From NCBI GenBank assembly GCA_023384315.1, contig JAHDWY010000364.1:1-5387 (forward strand): a stretch of 5,387 nucleotides of DNA, read 5' to 3'. The DNA is from Candidatus Hydrogenedentota bacterium (GTDB lineage Bacteria > Hydrogenedentota > Hydrogenedentia > Hydrogenedentales > SLHB01). The notes beneath the pieces are model-generated. The model had not been told where the DNA came from. It made no database searches and worked only from the letters and a program-made list of their open reading frames with translations. Shown one piece after another: positions 1 through 5,387 of this stretch. Position numbers and translations under genes: made by a program. Within the stretch, counting starts at the first letter, position 1. The number at the start of each line of letters is the position of its first letter.

Positions 1-466
1 AGGAGCTGGCCCGGGAGACGCGGGTCTTCTGGGTGAAGGCGTAGGGCAGGAAGCCTTCGGTTGACGTGAGGTGGATCTCGTTGCCTTCGGATTCCCAGGT
101 ACCGTTGACGGAATGGTCCTGTGCTTCCTGCGCGGCTTGCACGGCAGGGTTGTCGGGATCGACGTAGTCGAACAATCCCGACGTCATGTCCATCCATACG
201 CGCATGGTGAATGTTCCGTCGGCCCGGATATCCAATTCGACGCCTTGTTCGTCAGACACATTCTTTTCGCGCACGGACTCCTGAATGCGTGCGTTCATCT
301 GGTCCGCGTTGGAAAGATTGCCGGGTACAAACCCCGCGGACACCGGAAGTCCGGATTTCCATTTGCCGACGAAGGCCGGGTTGTGTTCGACCTCTTGACC
401 GCATCCCGCAATGAGTGAAACGGCCACGATCAAAAAGTACGGATGAGCAATGGTTGCTCGGGTCAT
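1..466 (-). CDS. Putative outer-surface or periplasmic lipoprotein, 3' end beyond window
   Basis: An open frame of 155 codons runs from ATG 466-464 off the left edge with no stop. The N-terminus is a classic lipoprotein signal: a short start (MTRATIAHPY), a hydrophobic core (FLIVAVSLIAG) and the lipobox LIAGC at residues 18-22, so Cys22 should be lipidated and become the mature N-terminus. The mature part has short motifs such as VGKWKSG (33-39), LDIRADGTFTM (78-88) and VNGTWESEGNEIHLT (120-134). The alternation of 'GxW' strands with 'ADGTFTM'-like strands resembles small lipocalin-like beta-barrel lipoproteins, but this is an impression and not a family assignment. I chose ATG 466 because it puts the lipobox at the usual distance. 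The frame stays open upstream to another ATG at 565, which would add 33 charged residues before the signal. A possible weak ribosome site (GGAA) precedes ATG 466. Function is unknown. It lies downstream of the propeller gene on the same strand, with no clear terminator between them, so co-transcription is possible. Confidence 0.82.
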   Translation of the reverse strand, partial: MTRATIAHPYFLIVAVSLIAGCGQEVEHNPAFVGKWKSGLPVSAGFVPGNLSNADQMNARIQESVREKNVSDEQGVELDIRADGTFTMRVWMDMTSGLFDYVDPDNPAVQAAQEAQDHSVNGTWESEGNEIHLTSTEGFLPYAFTQKTRVSRASS

Positions 467-634
467 GGGAGCATTCCAATCGCAATGATGGTGGCGCAGT
501 TTCAGCTGAGGAGTACGCCGAACCAGTTTTGCCTGTGGAAGTCGACGTGAGTTTCGATCTTCCATATGAATTCGTCCGGGATCAATTTCACACCGGTTTG
601 GGCTGAGCACGGAAACGCAGCGATCTACGCAGTC

Positions 635-1657
635 TTAGTCACCGTCGTTCGGCCAGTCCGGCGGCAGTGTCAGTCGCCACACGTCGTTCAACACCGGCCA
701 CGAATTGCCGGCGACTGTCCACAGACTGTCTTCGTAGATGTACAGCGTTGGCTCGTGACGTGCGGAAAACGTGGTGGAAGACTCGAACCGGCGCCAGTGC
801 TCGCCGTCTTCCGTGTACCAGACATCCCCGAGATTGGCGCTGTTCACGTTGTCGTGGCCGCCCACGATCCAGAGCCGGTCCCGGTACGTCTCCGCGATAA
901 ACCATTGCCGCGGGGCCCAGGGCGCGTGCTCCAAGACACAGGTCCACGCGATGCCGTCGGTTGAACACCAGACGTCGTTGTGGGTGGTGATGTTGTCGTA
1001 TCCCTTCTCGGGCGGATCATTTTCCTCGGGAGTGCACCCGCCCATGAGCCACAGCTTGTTCTTGTACACGGCCACCGCCGAAGCCCGGCGCTCGCCGTAG
1101 GCGGCGTTCTCCACCACGCAGGTCCAATTGACGCCGTCCGTCGTGCGCCACACGTCGGGGCCGCTGCCAAGTTGCCAAATCTGACTATCGAAGACGATCA
1201 CTTCGCCGTAGCTTCTGACGCCGAACGGTGTGTGCTCCGAAACCTGCTCCCAGTTCTCGCCATCGGCCGACCGCCACACGCTGTCTTTGATCGCCCAGAG
1301 GTAGCCATCAAATACGACCAACTCACTGTACCCGTCATACGGAGTGGCCGAGTTTACCAGCGTCCAATCCGCGCCATCGGCCGACGACCACAGGTCGCGC
1401 GTCAAGATATTGTCGTGGTAGTAGCCGTTGCTGAGCCACATCTTGTCTTTGAACACTGCGCCCTCAGCCGTATCGCGCGGACTGAACGCCGCTTCCGAAG
1501 TGACTTGGGTCCAAGTGCCAAACGGGGTGGCCGCCACATCCACATCGACTTGCTGGCTCGACGCCGCAAGACTAAATACGAATGCAGTCGCTGCCACGAG
1601 AAGTCCTTTGGACCCGATCCGGCGCGGAGCCGCTATCTGCTCATTAGTGCTTACCAT
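635..1657 (-). CDS. Secreted six-bladed kelch-like beta-propeller protein
   Basis: A 340-residue protein starting at ATG 1657-1655 and ending at TAA 637-635. Residues 1-34 look like a signal peptide: R12, R13 and K17, then a hydrophobic core (GLLVAATAFVFSLAA), with cleavage probably near residues 32-34. The rest is made of six repeats of 40-60 residues. Each has an R/Y-rich turn, a 'xLW..GG'-like strand (clearest at 201-207 and 261-267), a 'DxW' strand (88, 126, 168, 228, 278, 325) and a 'DGxxWxxV' strand (97, 135, 178, 237, 287). A lone TWTQV at 48-52 supplies the missing last strand for the final DVW at 325, which gives six closed blades. This pattern is known from kelch/galactose-oxidase-type propellers, usually binding platforms. 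No catalytic residues are evident. Cys180, 208, 231 and 240 lie in adjacent blades and could form disulfides. The frame is open up to 1825, but ATG 1657 is preferred because GGAG lies 10 bases upstream and the signal peptide begins there. Ligand and role are unknown. Confidence 0.86.
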   Translation of the reverse strand: MVSTNEQIAAPRRIGSKGLLVAATAFVFSLAASSQQVDVDVAATPFGTWTQVTSEAAFSPRDTAEGAVFKDKMWLSNGYYHDNILTRDLWSSADGADWTLVNSATPYDGYSELVVFDGYLWAIKDSVWRSADGENWEQVSEHTPFGVRSYGEVIVFDSQIWQLGSGPDVWRTTDGVNWTCVVENAAYGERRASAVAVYKNKLWLMGGCTPEENDPPEKGYDNITTHNDVWCSTDGIAWTCVLEHAPWAPRQWFIAETYRDRLWIVGGHDNVNSANLGDVWYTEDGEHWRRFESSTTFSARHEPTLYIYEDSLWTVAGNSWPVLNDVWRLTLPPDWPNDGD

Positions 1658-1730
1658 CGGGTCGCCACTCCAAAATCTGGTTTCGTTGTTGTCCACGCGC
1701 CATTCCCGGAACGGGGTGTGCCTGAGCGGC

Positions 1731-1755
1731 GCGCTACCGTTCTTCAACGGAGCGC
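1731..1755. other. Strong hairpin in divergent intergenic region
   Basis: GCGCT (1731-1735) pairs with AGCGC (1751-1755), and CCGTT (1737-1741) pairs with AACGG (1746-1750). This leaves one bulged base (1736) and a four-base loop: ten base pairs in all. A smaller hairpin, CCCG-GAA-CGGG, lies at 1705-1715. Read on the minus strand, both would sit in the leader of the propeller gene, about 50-100 bases before its ATG. There is no T-run on either side, so it does not look like an intrinsic terminator. The rest of the 274-bp gap (1658-1931) holds no gene I can support; the furA promoter is at its right end. Confidence 0.5.
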
Positions 1756-1890
1756 CCAACTGAGGAACTAAGCACCTGATCGTAACCGAATCGAGCGTGT
1801 CAATGGGAGTTTGCGTACTCGCCACGCACGGCAGCCGCAGGGAGGTACTGAGGACACTGACACTTCCGCTTTGCGAGCTGGGATAAATCT

Positions 1891-1905
1891 ACATCTTGAC
1901 AATGT
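1891..1905. promoter_or_regulatory. Candidate FurA operator over the -35 box
   Basis: An imperfect 7-1-7 inverted repeat, ACATCTT-G-ACAATGT, with five of seven positions matching between the half-sites (outer arms ACAT/ATGT perfect). It is centred on base 1898, inside the -35 hexamer of the furA promoter, so a bound dimer would block RNA polymerase. Fur and PerR boxes in other bacteria are also 7-1-7 palindromes, and mycobacterial FurA is known to repress its own promoter. The match to any named box consensus is poor, so the assignment is an inference from position and symmetry. Confidence 0.4.
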
Positions 1906-1924
1906 CCGGAATTCGCCGTAAACT
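1896..1924 (+). promoter_or_regulatory. Sigma70-type promoter of furA-katG
   Basis: A perfect -35 hexamer TTGACA (1896-1901), a 17-base spacer and a -10 hexamer TAAACT (1919-1924, four of six consensus bases). Transcription would be expected to begin about seven bases downstream, at 1930-1932, which is the furA ATG at 1932. The mRNA would then be leaderless, in keeping with the lack of a convincing ribosome binding site before furA. Confidence 0.65.
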
Positions 1925-1931
1925 TTGCTCC

Positions 1932-2366
1932 ATGATTGACCCAGCACGACTCCTTCGCGAACGCGGCCTCCAGGTCACGGCCCAACGCCTGGCCGTGCTG
2001 CGGGCCGTCTCCGCCAAACCACATGCCACTGCAGACGAGATTGCAGAGGAGGTGCGCGCCATAATCGGCGCCATATCCCGGCAGGCGGTGTACGACGCCC
2101 TCGCGGTCCTTGTCGACAAGAGTCTGCTTCGGCGCATTCAGCCCGCCCGGTCACCGGCCCTCTATGAGGATCGGGTCGACGACAACCATCACCACATCAT
2201 TTGCCGCATTTGCGGAAAAACGACCGACGTCGATTGCACCGTAGGCGAGAGACCTTGCCTGATCGCCGCCGACGACCAGGGATATGAGATTGACGAGGCC
2301 GAGGTGATCTTCTGGGGCAAGTGTCCGGAATGCCGTAAGGCGTCCTCTGTCTTGGAGACGAACTGA
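1932..2366 (+). CDS. furA: Fur-family peroxide/iron-responsive repressor, FurA type
   Basis: A 144-residue protein of usual Fur-family length. The N-terminal winged-helix domain (about 1-80) has the recognition segment ISRQAVYDAL (48-57). The C-terminal metal and dimer domain has the HHH cluster (86-88), CRIC (91-94) and CPEC (131-134), the last two forming a Cys4 structural zinc site. Aligned without gaps to PerR of Bacillus subtilis, H31, D80, H86, H88 and D99 fall on the regulatory metal ligands H37, D85, H91, H93 and D104. The stretches RRIQP, RVDDNHHHI, DVDCTVGERPCL and DEAEVIFWG match my memory of mycobacterial FurA closely, including the order next to katG. It is therefore probably a metal-dependent repressor that senses peroxide and controls itself and katG. 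ATG 1932 was chosen because the promoter -10 ends at 1924; an earlier TTG (1896) or ATG (1902) would lie inside the promoter. katG starts 58 bp downstream on the same strand. Confidence 0.9.
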   Translation: MIDPARLLRERGLQVTAQRLAVLRAVSAKPHATADEIAEEVRAIIGAISRQAVYDALAVLVDKSLLRRIQPARSPALYEDRVDDNHHHIICRICGKTTDVDCTVGERPCLIAADDQGYEIDEAEVIFWGKCPECRKASSVLETN

Positions 2367-2386
2367 ATCGGTGTGTATCAGTTCGT
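2358..2386 (+). repeat. Perfect inverted repeat at the furA-katG junction
   Basis: ACGAACTGA (2358-2366) and TCAGTTCGT (2378-2386) are perfect reverse complements, giving a 9-bp stem with an 11-base loop. The furA stop codon TGA (2364-2366) is inside the left arm. A short T-run (GTTT, 2387-2390) follows. GTTC (2381-2384) could alternatively pair with GAAC (2391-2394). It could be a weak attenuator, an RNA processing site or a protein site. The stem is only modestly GC-rich, so full termination seems unlikely. Confidence 0.5.
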
Positions 2387-2410
2387 GTTTGAACCGCGTT
2401 TATGGATGTT

Positions 2411-2417
2411 GAAGGAG
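2411..2417 (+). promoter_or_regulatory. Strong ribosome binding site of katG
   Basis: GAAGGAG ends seven bases before ATG 2425, an almost ideal Shine-Dalgarno match and spacing. It fixes the katG start and so shows that the long basic N-terminal leader is really translated. It contrasts with furA, which has no such site. Confidence 0.8.
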
Positions 2418-2424
2418 TAGTCCG

Positions 2425-4794
2425 ATGTACGACACCGCAAAATGGAGCAAGTACCCCAAGCTGAATCGAACCGTTTGTATACGCGCCCGCCAACGGCGCA
2501 CTACGTTACGAGTCCTCTCGTGTGCGATCCTGACCCTTGGCCTACTCGTCGGCGTTCTGGGTGGAGCGGCGATTGCCCAGGCGCCGAACGAATGCCCGGT
2601 CATGAGCGGAACCCCCTCACCTTACCGAAACACCGCGGCGTCCGCCCTGTCCATGGGGGACTGGTGGCCCGACCAGTTGAACCTGCAGATGCTGCATCAG
2701 AACTCGACTATGAGCAACCCCATGGGCGAGGACTTTGATTACGCCGAGGAGTTCGCAAAGCTCGACCTCGAGGCCCTGAAGAAGGACATCACCGAGTTGA
2801 TGACTACCTCCCAGGATTGGTGGCCGGCGGACTATGGGCATTACGGACCGCTGTTCATTCGCATGGCGTGGCACAGCGCGGGAACCTACCGCGTCGCTGA
2901 TGGCCGCGGCGGCGCGTCGGACGGCACGCAACGCTTCGCCCCGCTCAATAGCTGGCCCGACAACGCCAACCTTGACAAGGCGCGGCGGTTGCTCTGGCCG
3001 ATCAAGCAAAAGTACGGCAACAAGATTTCGTGGGCGGACTTGATGGTCTTTACGGGCAACTGCGCGCTCGAGTCGATGGGCTTCAAGACCTACGGGTTTG
3101 CCGGCGGCCGGGAAGACGTTTGGGAACCGCAGCAGGACGTCTACTGGGGACCGGAGAGCGAGTGGCTTGGCGACAAGCGATACACCGGCGACCGCCAACT
3201 GGAGAACCCCCTCGCCGCGGTCCAGATGGGTTTGATCTACGTGAACCCGGAAGGGCCGAACGGGAATCCGGATCCGCTTGCTGCCGCCAAGGACATTCGG
3301 GAGACCTTCGGCCGGATGGCGATGAACGATGAAGAGACTGTCGCGCTCATCGCGGGCGGGCACACCTTCGGCAAAGCCCATGGCGCCGCGAGCGCCGACC
3401 ACGTGGGTCCGGAGCCCGAGGGCGCAACCTTGGAGGAACAGGGTCTCGGCTGGAAGAATTCGTTCGGCAAAGGCAATGCCGAAGACACCATCACCAGCGG
3501 CCTGGAAGGTGCGTGGACGAGCAACCCGGTTCGTTGGTCGCATATGTACCTTTCCAATCTCTTCACCTATGAATGGGAACTGGTGAAGAGTCCGGCCGGC
3601 GCGCAGCAGTGGGTCCCCAAGGATGGAGCGGGCCAGGGTACGGTGCCGGATGCGCACGATCCCGCGAAGAGCCACGCCCCGATCATGTTCACGACCGACT
3701 TGGCGCTGAAAGCCGACCCGGCATACGAGAAGATCGCCCGGCGGTTCTTTGAGAATCCGAAGGAGTTTGAAGAGGCCTTCGCCAAAGCATGGTTCAAACT
3801 GACGCATCGCGACATGGGGCCCACCTCGCGGTATCTTGGTCCCCTGGTTCCGGCAGAGCCCCTGGTGTGGCAGGATCCCGTTCCGGAGGTCGACCATGAA
3901 TTGATCGACGCGAAGGACATTGCCGCCCTTAAGGCGCAAATCATGGCATCGGGACTTTCCATTTCCGACCTGGTCTCGACCGCTTGGGCGTCGGCATCGA
4001 CGTTCCGCGGTTCCGATTTGCGCGGCGGAGCCAACGGGGCGCGAGTTCGCCTCGCGCCGCAGAAGGACTGGGCGGTGAACGAGCCGGCCGAACTCGCACG
4101 GGTCCTGCAGACGCTTGAGAAGATCCAGCAGGACTTCAATAGCGCGCAGACCGGCGGGAAGAAAGTCTCCCTCGCTGACGTGATTGTGCTGGGCGGCTGC
4201 GCGGCCGTCGAGGAAGCCGCGAAGAAGGCCGGACACAGCGTCGAAGTTCCGTTCTCTCCGGGACGCACCGACGCCTCGCAGGAGATGACCGACGTTGAAT
4301 CCTTCGCATATCTCGAACCGAAGTCGGACGGGTTCCGCAATTACTTTGGCCATGAGTTAGATCGACCCGGACCCGAGTTGCTGGTCGACCGCGCCCAATT
4401 GCTCACACTTACCGCTCCCGAAATGACCGCGCTCGTCGGCGGCATGCGGGTGCTGGGCGCCAACTCAGGAAGCGGCCCCGTCGCCGAACTCGGCGTGTTC
4501 ACGGATCGGCCGGAAACCTTGACGAACGATTTCTTCGCGAACCTGCTCGACATGAATGTCGAGTGGAAGAAGTCCGCGGTATGCGATCACTTCTTCGAAG
4601 GGCACGACCGCGAGACGGGCGAACTCAAGTGGACCGCCAGTTCCGTCGACTTGGTGTTCGGATCGAATTCGCAACTTCGCGCCATCGCCGAAGTCTACGC
4701 GTCGGACGACTCCAAGGAGAAGTTTGTCAATGACTTCGTCGCCGCATGGACCAAAGTCATGAATCTGGACCGCTTCGATTTGAAGGCGTAATTC
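2425..4794 (+). CDS. katG: Exported bifunctional catalase-peroxidase KatG
   Basis: A 788-residue heme enzyme that removes hydrogen peroxide by catalase and peroxidase reactions. Residues 1-51 are an export signal: a long basic region (R20, R22, R24, R25, R29), a hydrophobic core (30-47) and a likely cut after AIA (49-51). The usual start of the family follows (ECPVMSG, 56-62). The N-terminal heme domain is complete. The distal pocket is R146, W149, H150 with D179; the Trp-Tyr-Met cross-link is W149, Y272 and M298; the proximal side is H313 (GGHTFGKAHG), W364 and D425. S358 corresponds to Ser315 of the tuberculosis enzyme and R462 to the mobile arginine. The heme-free C-terminal duplicate (about 490-788) is also intact and ends in the familiar MNLDRFDL. 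The usual length is 720-750; the excess is the leader. The stop is TAA 4792-4794. Most KatG proteins lack a leader, but periplasmic ones such as KatP and KatB are known. The gene is probably co-transcribed with furA and induced by peroxide. Confidence 0.96.
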
Positions 4795-4820
4795 GAACAA
4801 GATAGAGACCAATCGAAAAC

Positions 4821-4861
4821 GGCCGGGGCCTGTTCGGAGCATATCCGTGCAGGCTCCGGCC
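4821..4861. terminator. Long GC-rich hairpin after katG, probable terminator
   Basis: A 12-base arm (4821-4832) pairs with 4850-4861 with only one G-T wobble (4827/4855). Inside it, CGGA (4835-4838) pairs with TCCG (4844-4847) around a five-base loop, so the stem is nearly continuous. It begins 26 bases after the katG stop. No T-run follows on the plus strand (CAAATTATG); on the minus strand the stem is followed by a short TTTT. It may end katG transcription weakly or protect the mRNA 3' end. Confidence 0.6.
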
Positions 4862-4923
4862 CAAATTATGCCGTGATGTACTGTGTATGCGCCGAGGATT
4901 GGAGGTGGAAAATCACATGTTGC

Positions 4924-4932
4924 TGCTATAAT
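4924..4932 (+). promoter_or_regulatory. Extended -10 promoter of the HicB-like gene
   Basis: A perfect -10 hexamer TATAAT (4927-4932) is preceded by TGC (4924-4926), the extended -10 motif that can replace a good -35. No convincing -35 is seen at 15-18 bases upstream. Transcription should start near 4939, giving a leader of about 46 bases before ATG 4985. Confidence 0.6.
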
Positions 4933-4950
4933 GGATGATCGACGATGGAA

Positions 4951-4969
4951 CGTTGCGCGAGAGCGCACG
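4951..4969 (+). other. GNRA-loop hairpin before the HicB-like ribosome binding site
   Basis: TGCGC (4954-4958), GAGA loop (4959-4962) and GCGCA (4963-4967) form a five-pair stem closed by a GNRA-type tetraloop. Two more pairs are possible (4951-4952 with 4968-4969) if base 4953 bulges out. It ends three bases before the GGAG (4972-4975) that serves the next start codon. It could affect translation, but a stem this short can also arise by chance. Confidence 0.4.
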
Positions 4970-4984
4970 ATGGAGAACAACTCA

Positions 4985-5179
4985 ATGCAATTCACGATCG
5001 AAACCGAACAAGAACTGGACGGCCGATGGATAGCTGAGGTGATCGAACTGTCGGGTGTCATGAAATATGGAGCGACCCGTGAAGCGGCGATCGCGCAAGC
5101 CGAGGCCCTTGCTCTTCGTGTGATTGCAGAGCGAATCGAGGCAGGCGAACATCCCGTAGCTCCAATCCAAATCTCGTGA
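4985..5179 (+). CDS. Small HicB-family antitoxin-like protein, no adjacent HicA
   Basis: A 64-residue protein with the HicB N-terminal fold pattern: strand MQFTIETEQ (1-9), turn DGRW (12-15), strand WIAEVIEL (15-22), the glycine-containing strand SGVMKYGAT (23-31), then one long helix REAAIAQAEALALRVIAERIEAGE (32-55) and a short tail. HicB proteins neutralise HicA mRNA-cleaving toxins and often bind their own promoter. This short form lacks any C-terminal DNA-binding domain. ATG 4985 was chosen because GGAG (4972-4975) lies nine bases upstream and the conserved MxFTIE start begins here. ATG 4970 (adding MENNS) is possible. Frames extending further upstream overlap the TATAAT box. No HicA-like gene is found on either side: upstream is the katG hairpin, and downstream, after 7 bp, a gene on the opposite strand. 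It is either an orphan antitoxin remnant or a stand-alone HicB-like protein with another role. Confidence 0.75.
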   Translation: MQFTIETEQELDGRWIAEVIELSGVMKYGATREAAIAQAEALALRVIAERIEAGEHPVAPIQIS

Positions 5180-5186
5180 GACACAT

Positions 5187-5387
5187 TCAGCCCTCGCGGC
5201 GGGCCACGAAGAACTCATAGGCGTAGTAGTCGGAGTGCTGACGGTGCATTGCGGGTTCCTGCGCGAGTTGCTCGAGAATTGCGAGCGCTTCACCGTCGTC
5301 CTTGTACGTGCCGCGCAATTCCTCGATGCGAAGCTCCATCGGCGCGTAGAAATCATCCCACCACGCCTCGTCCGGCAACGTGAAATT
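5187..5387 (-). CDS. Probable class I SAM-dependent methyltransferase, C-terminal end only
   Basis: The last 66 codons of a gene entering from the right edge, ending at TGA 5189-5187. The frame is open to the edge, so the true start lies outside; the TTG at 5378 is not a convincing start. The visible residues begin NFTLPDEAWWDDFYAPMELR and continue with EELR, a charged helix containing LAILEQLAQEP and the end HSDYYAYEFFVARREG. This layout (AWWDDFY.PMELRI.ELR, then YR.HSDYYAYEFFVARR) resembles the C-terminal helix and final strand of small class I SAM-dependent methyltransferases as I remember them. The SAM-binding part is not in the window, so substrate and family are uncertain. It converges on the HicB-like gene with a 7-bp gap and no visible terminator between them. 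Confidence 0.62.
   Translation of the reverse strand, partial: NFTLPDEAWWDDFYAPMELRIEELRGTYKDDGEALAILEQLAQEPAMHRQHSDYYAYEFFVARREG

Noticed and set aside
466..565. Longer lipoprotein starting at the in-frame ATG 565
   Set aside because: It would place the lipobox cysteine at residue 55, too far for a lipoprotein signal, behind a highly charged stretch.
467..634. Terminator between the propeller and lipoprotein genes
   Set aside because: Only very short stems (three to four pairs) and no T-run were seen; the gap shows nothing I can support.
1655..1760. Glycine riboswitch suggested by CTCAGGCA on the minus strand before the propeller gene
   Set aside because: Only this short string matches; the remaining conserved parts of the aptamer and a glycine-related gene are missing.
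980..1771. A 263-codon open frame on the plus strand opposite the propeller gene
   Set aside because: The minus-strand frame shows six regular repeats and a signal peptide; the plus-strand product shows no such structure.
1798..1803. TTGACA on the minus strand as -35 of the propeller gene
   Set aside because: No acceptable -10 lies 16-18 bases downstream; the nearest candidate, TACGAT, is only 13 bases away.
1658..1825. N-terminal extension of the propeller gene to an upstream ATG at 1825
   Set aside because: The extension would bury the signal peptide 56 residues inside the protein, and ATG 1657 has its own GGAG ribosome site.
1896..1931. furA translation from TTG 1896 or ATG 1902
   Set aside because: Both lie in the -35/-10 promoter, have no ribosome site and add residues unlike the family N-terminus.
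2617..4353. A 578-codon open frame on the minus strand opposite katG
   Set aside because: It lies wholly within katG, whose product has every catalytic residue. The antisense product has no recognisable motif and is the frame effect of high-GC codon use.
4465..5184. A 239-codon minus-strand frame across the katG end and the HicB-like gene
   Set aside because: It crosses the katG hairpin and the promoter, and is antisense to two better-supported genes.

Overview
This window comes from a bacterium of moderately high GC content (roughly 55-60 % by eye). It probably has two membranes, because three of the six genes encode exported proteins: a lipoprotein, a secreted beta-propeller and a catalase-peroxidase with a cleavable leader. 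The phylum cannot be fixed from the sequence. The mix of a secreted propeller, a small HicB-like protein and an exported KatG would suit a planctomycete- or Hydrogenedentota-like environmental bacterium, but that is a guess.

Left part (1-1657, all minus strand): a lipoprotein gene is cut by the left edge (start codon at 466). Upstream of it in transcription order, after a 168-bp gap, lies a complete gene for a secreted six-bladed kelch-like propeller (1657 to 635). Neither has a proven function. A 274-bp divergent region (1658-1931) follows. It holds a strong hairpin at 1731-1755 and, at its right end, the promoter of the next operon.

Centre (1891-4861, plus strand): this is the clearest functional unit. 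A Fur-family regulator, closest in remembered sequence to actinobacterial FurA (1932-2366), is followed 58 bp later by a bifunctional catalase-peroxidase, katG (2425-4794), so the pair looks like a furA-katG peroxide-response operon. The furA promoter (TTGACA, 17 bp, TAAACT) lies so close to the ATG that the transcript should start at or next to the start codon, which means a leaderless mRNA. A 15-bp imperfect 7-1-7 palindrome covers the -35 box and is a candidate FurA operator. A 9-bp perfect inverted repeat includes the furA stop codon. All catalytic residues of KatG are present, and unlike most KatG proteins it carries an N-terminal export signal. A long GC-rich hairpin follows katG.

Right part (4862-5387): a 64-residue HicB-like protein (4985-5179, plus strand) has its own extended -10 promoter but no HicA toxin gene beside it. 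It converges, with a 7-bp gap, on the end of a gene cut by the right edge (minus strand), probably the C-terminus of a class I SAM-dependent methyltransferase.

The best candidates for something unusual are the compact leaderless furA promoter/operator driving an exported KatG, the inverted repeat at the furA-katG junction, and the solitary HicB with a hairpin just before its ribosome binding site. No wholly new multi-gene system is visible.
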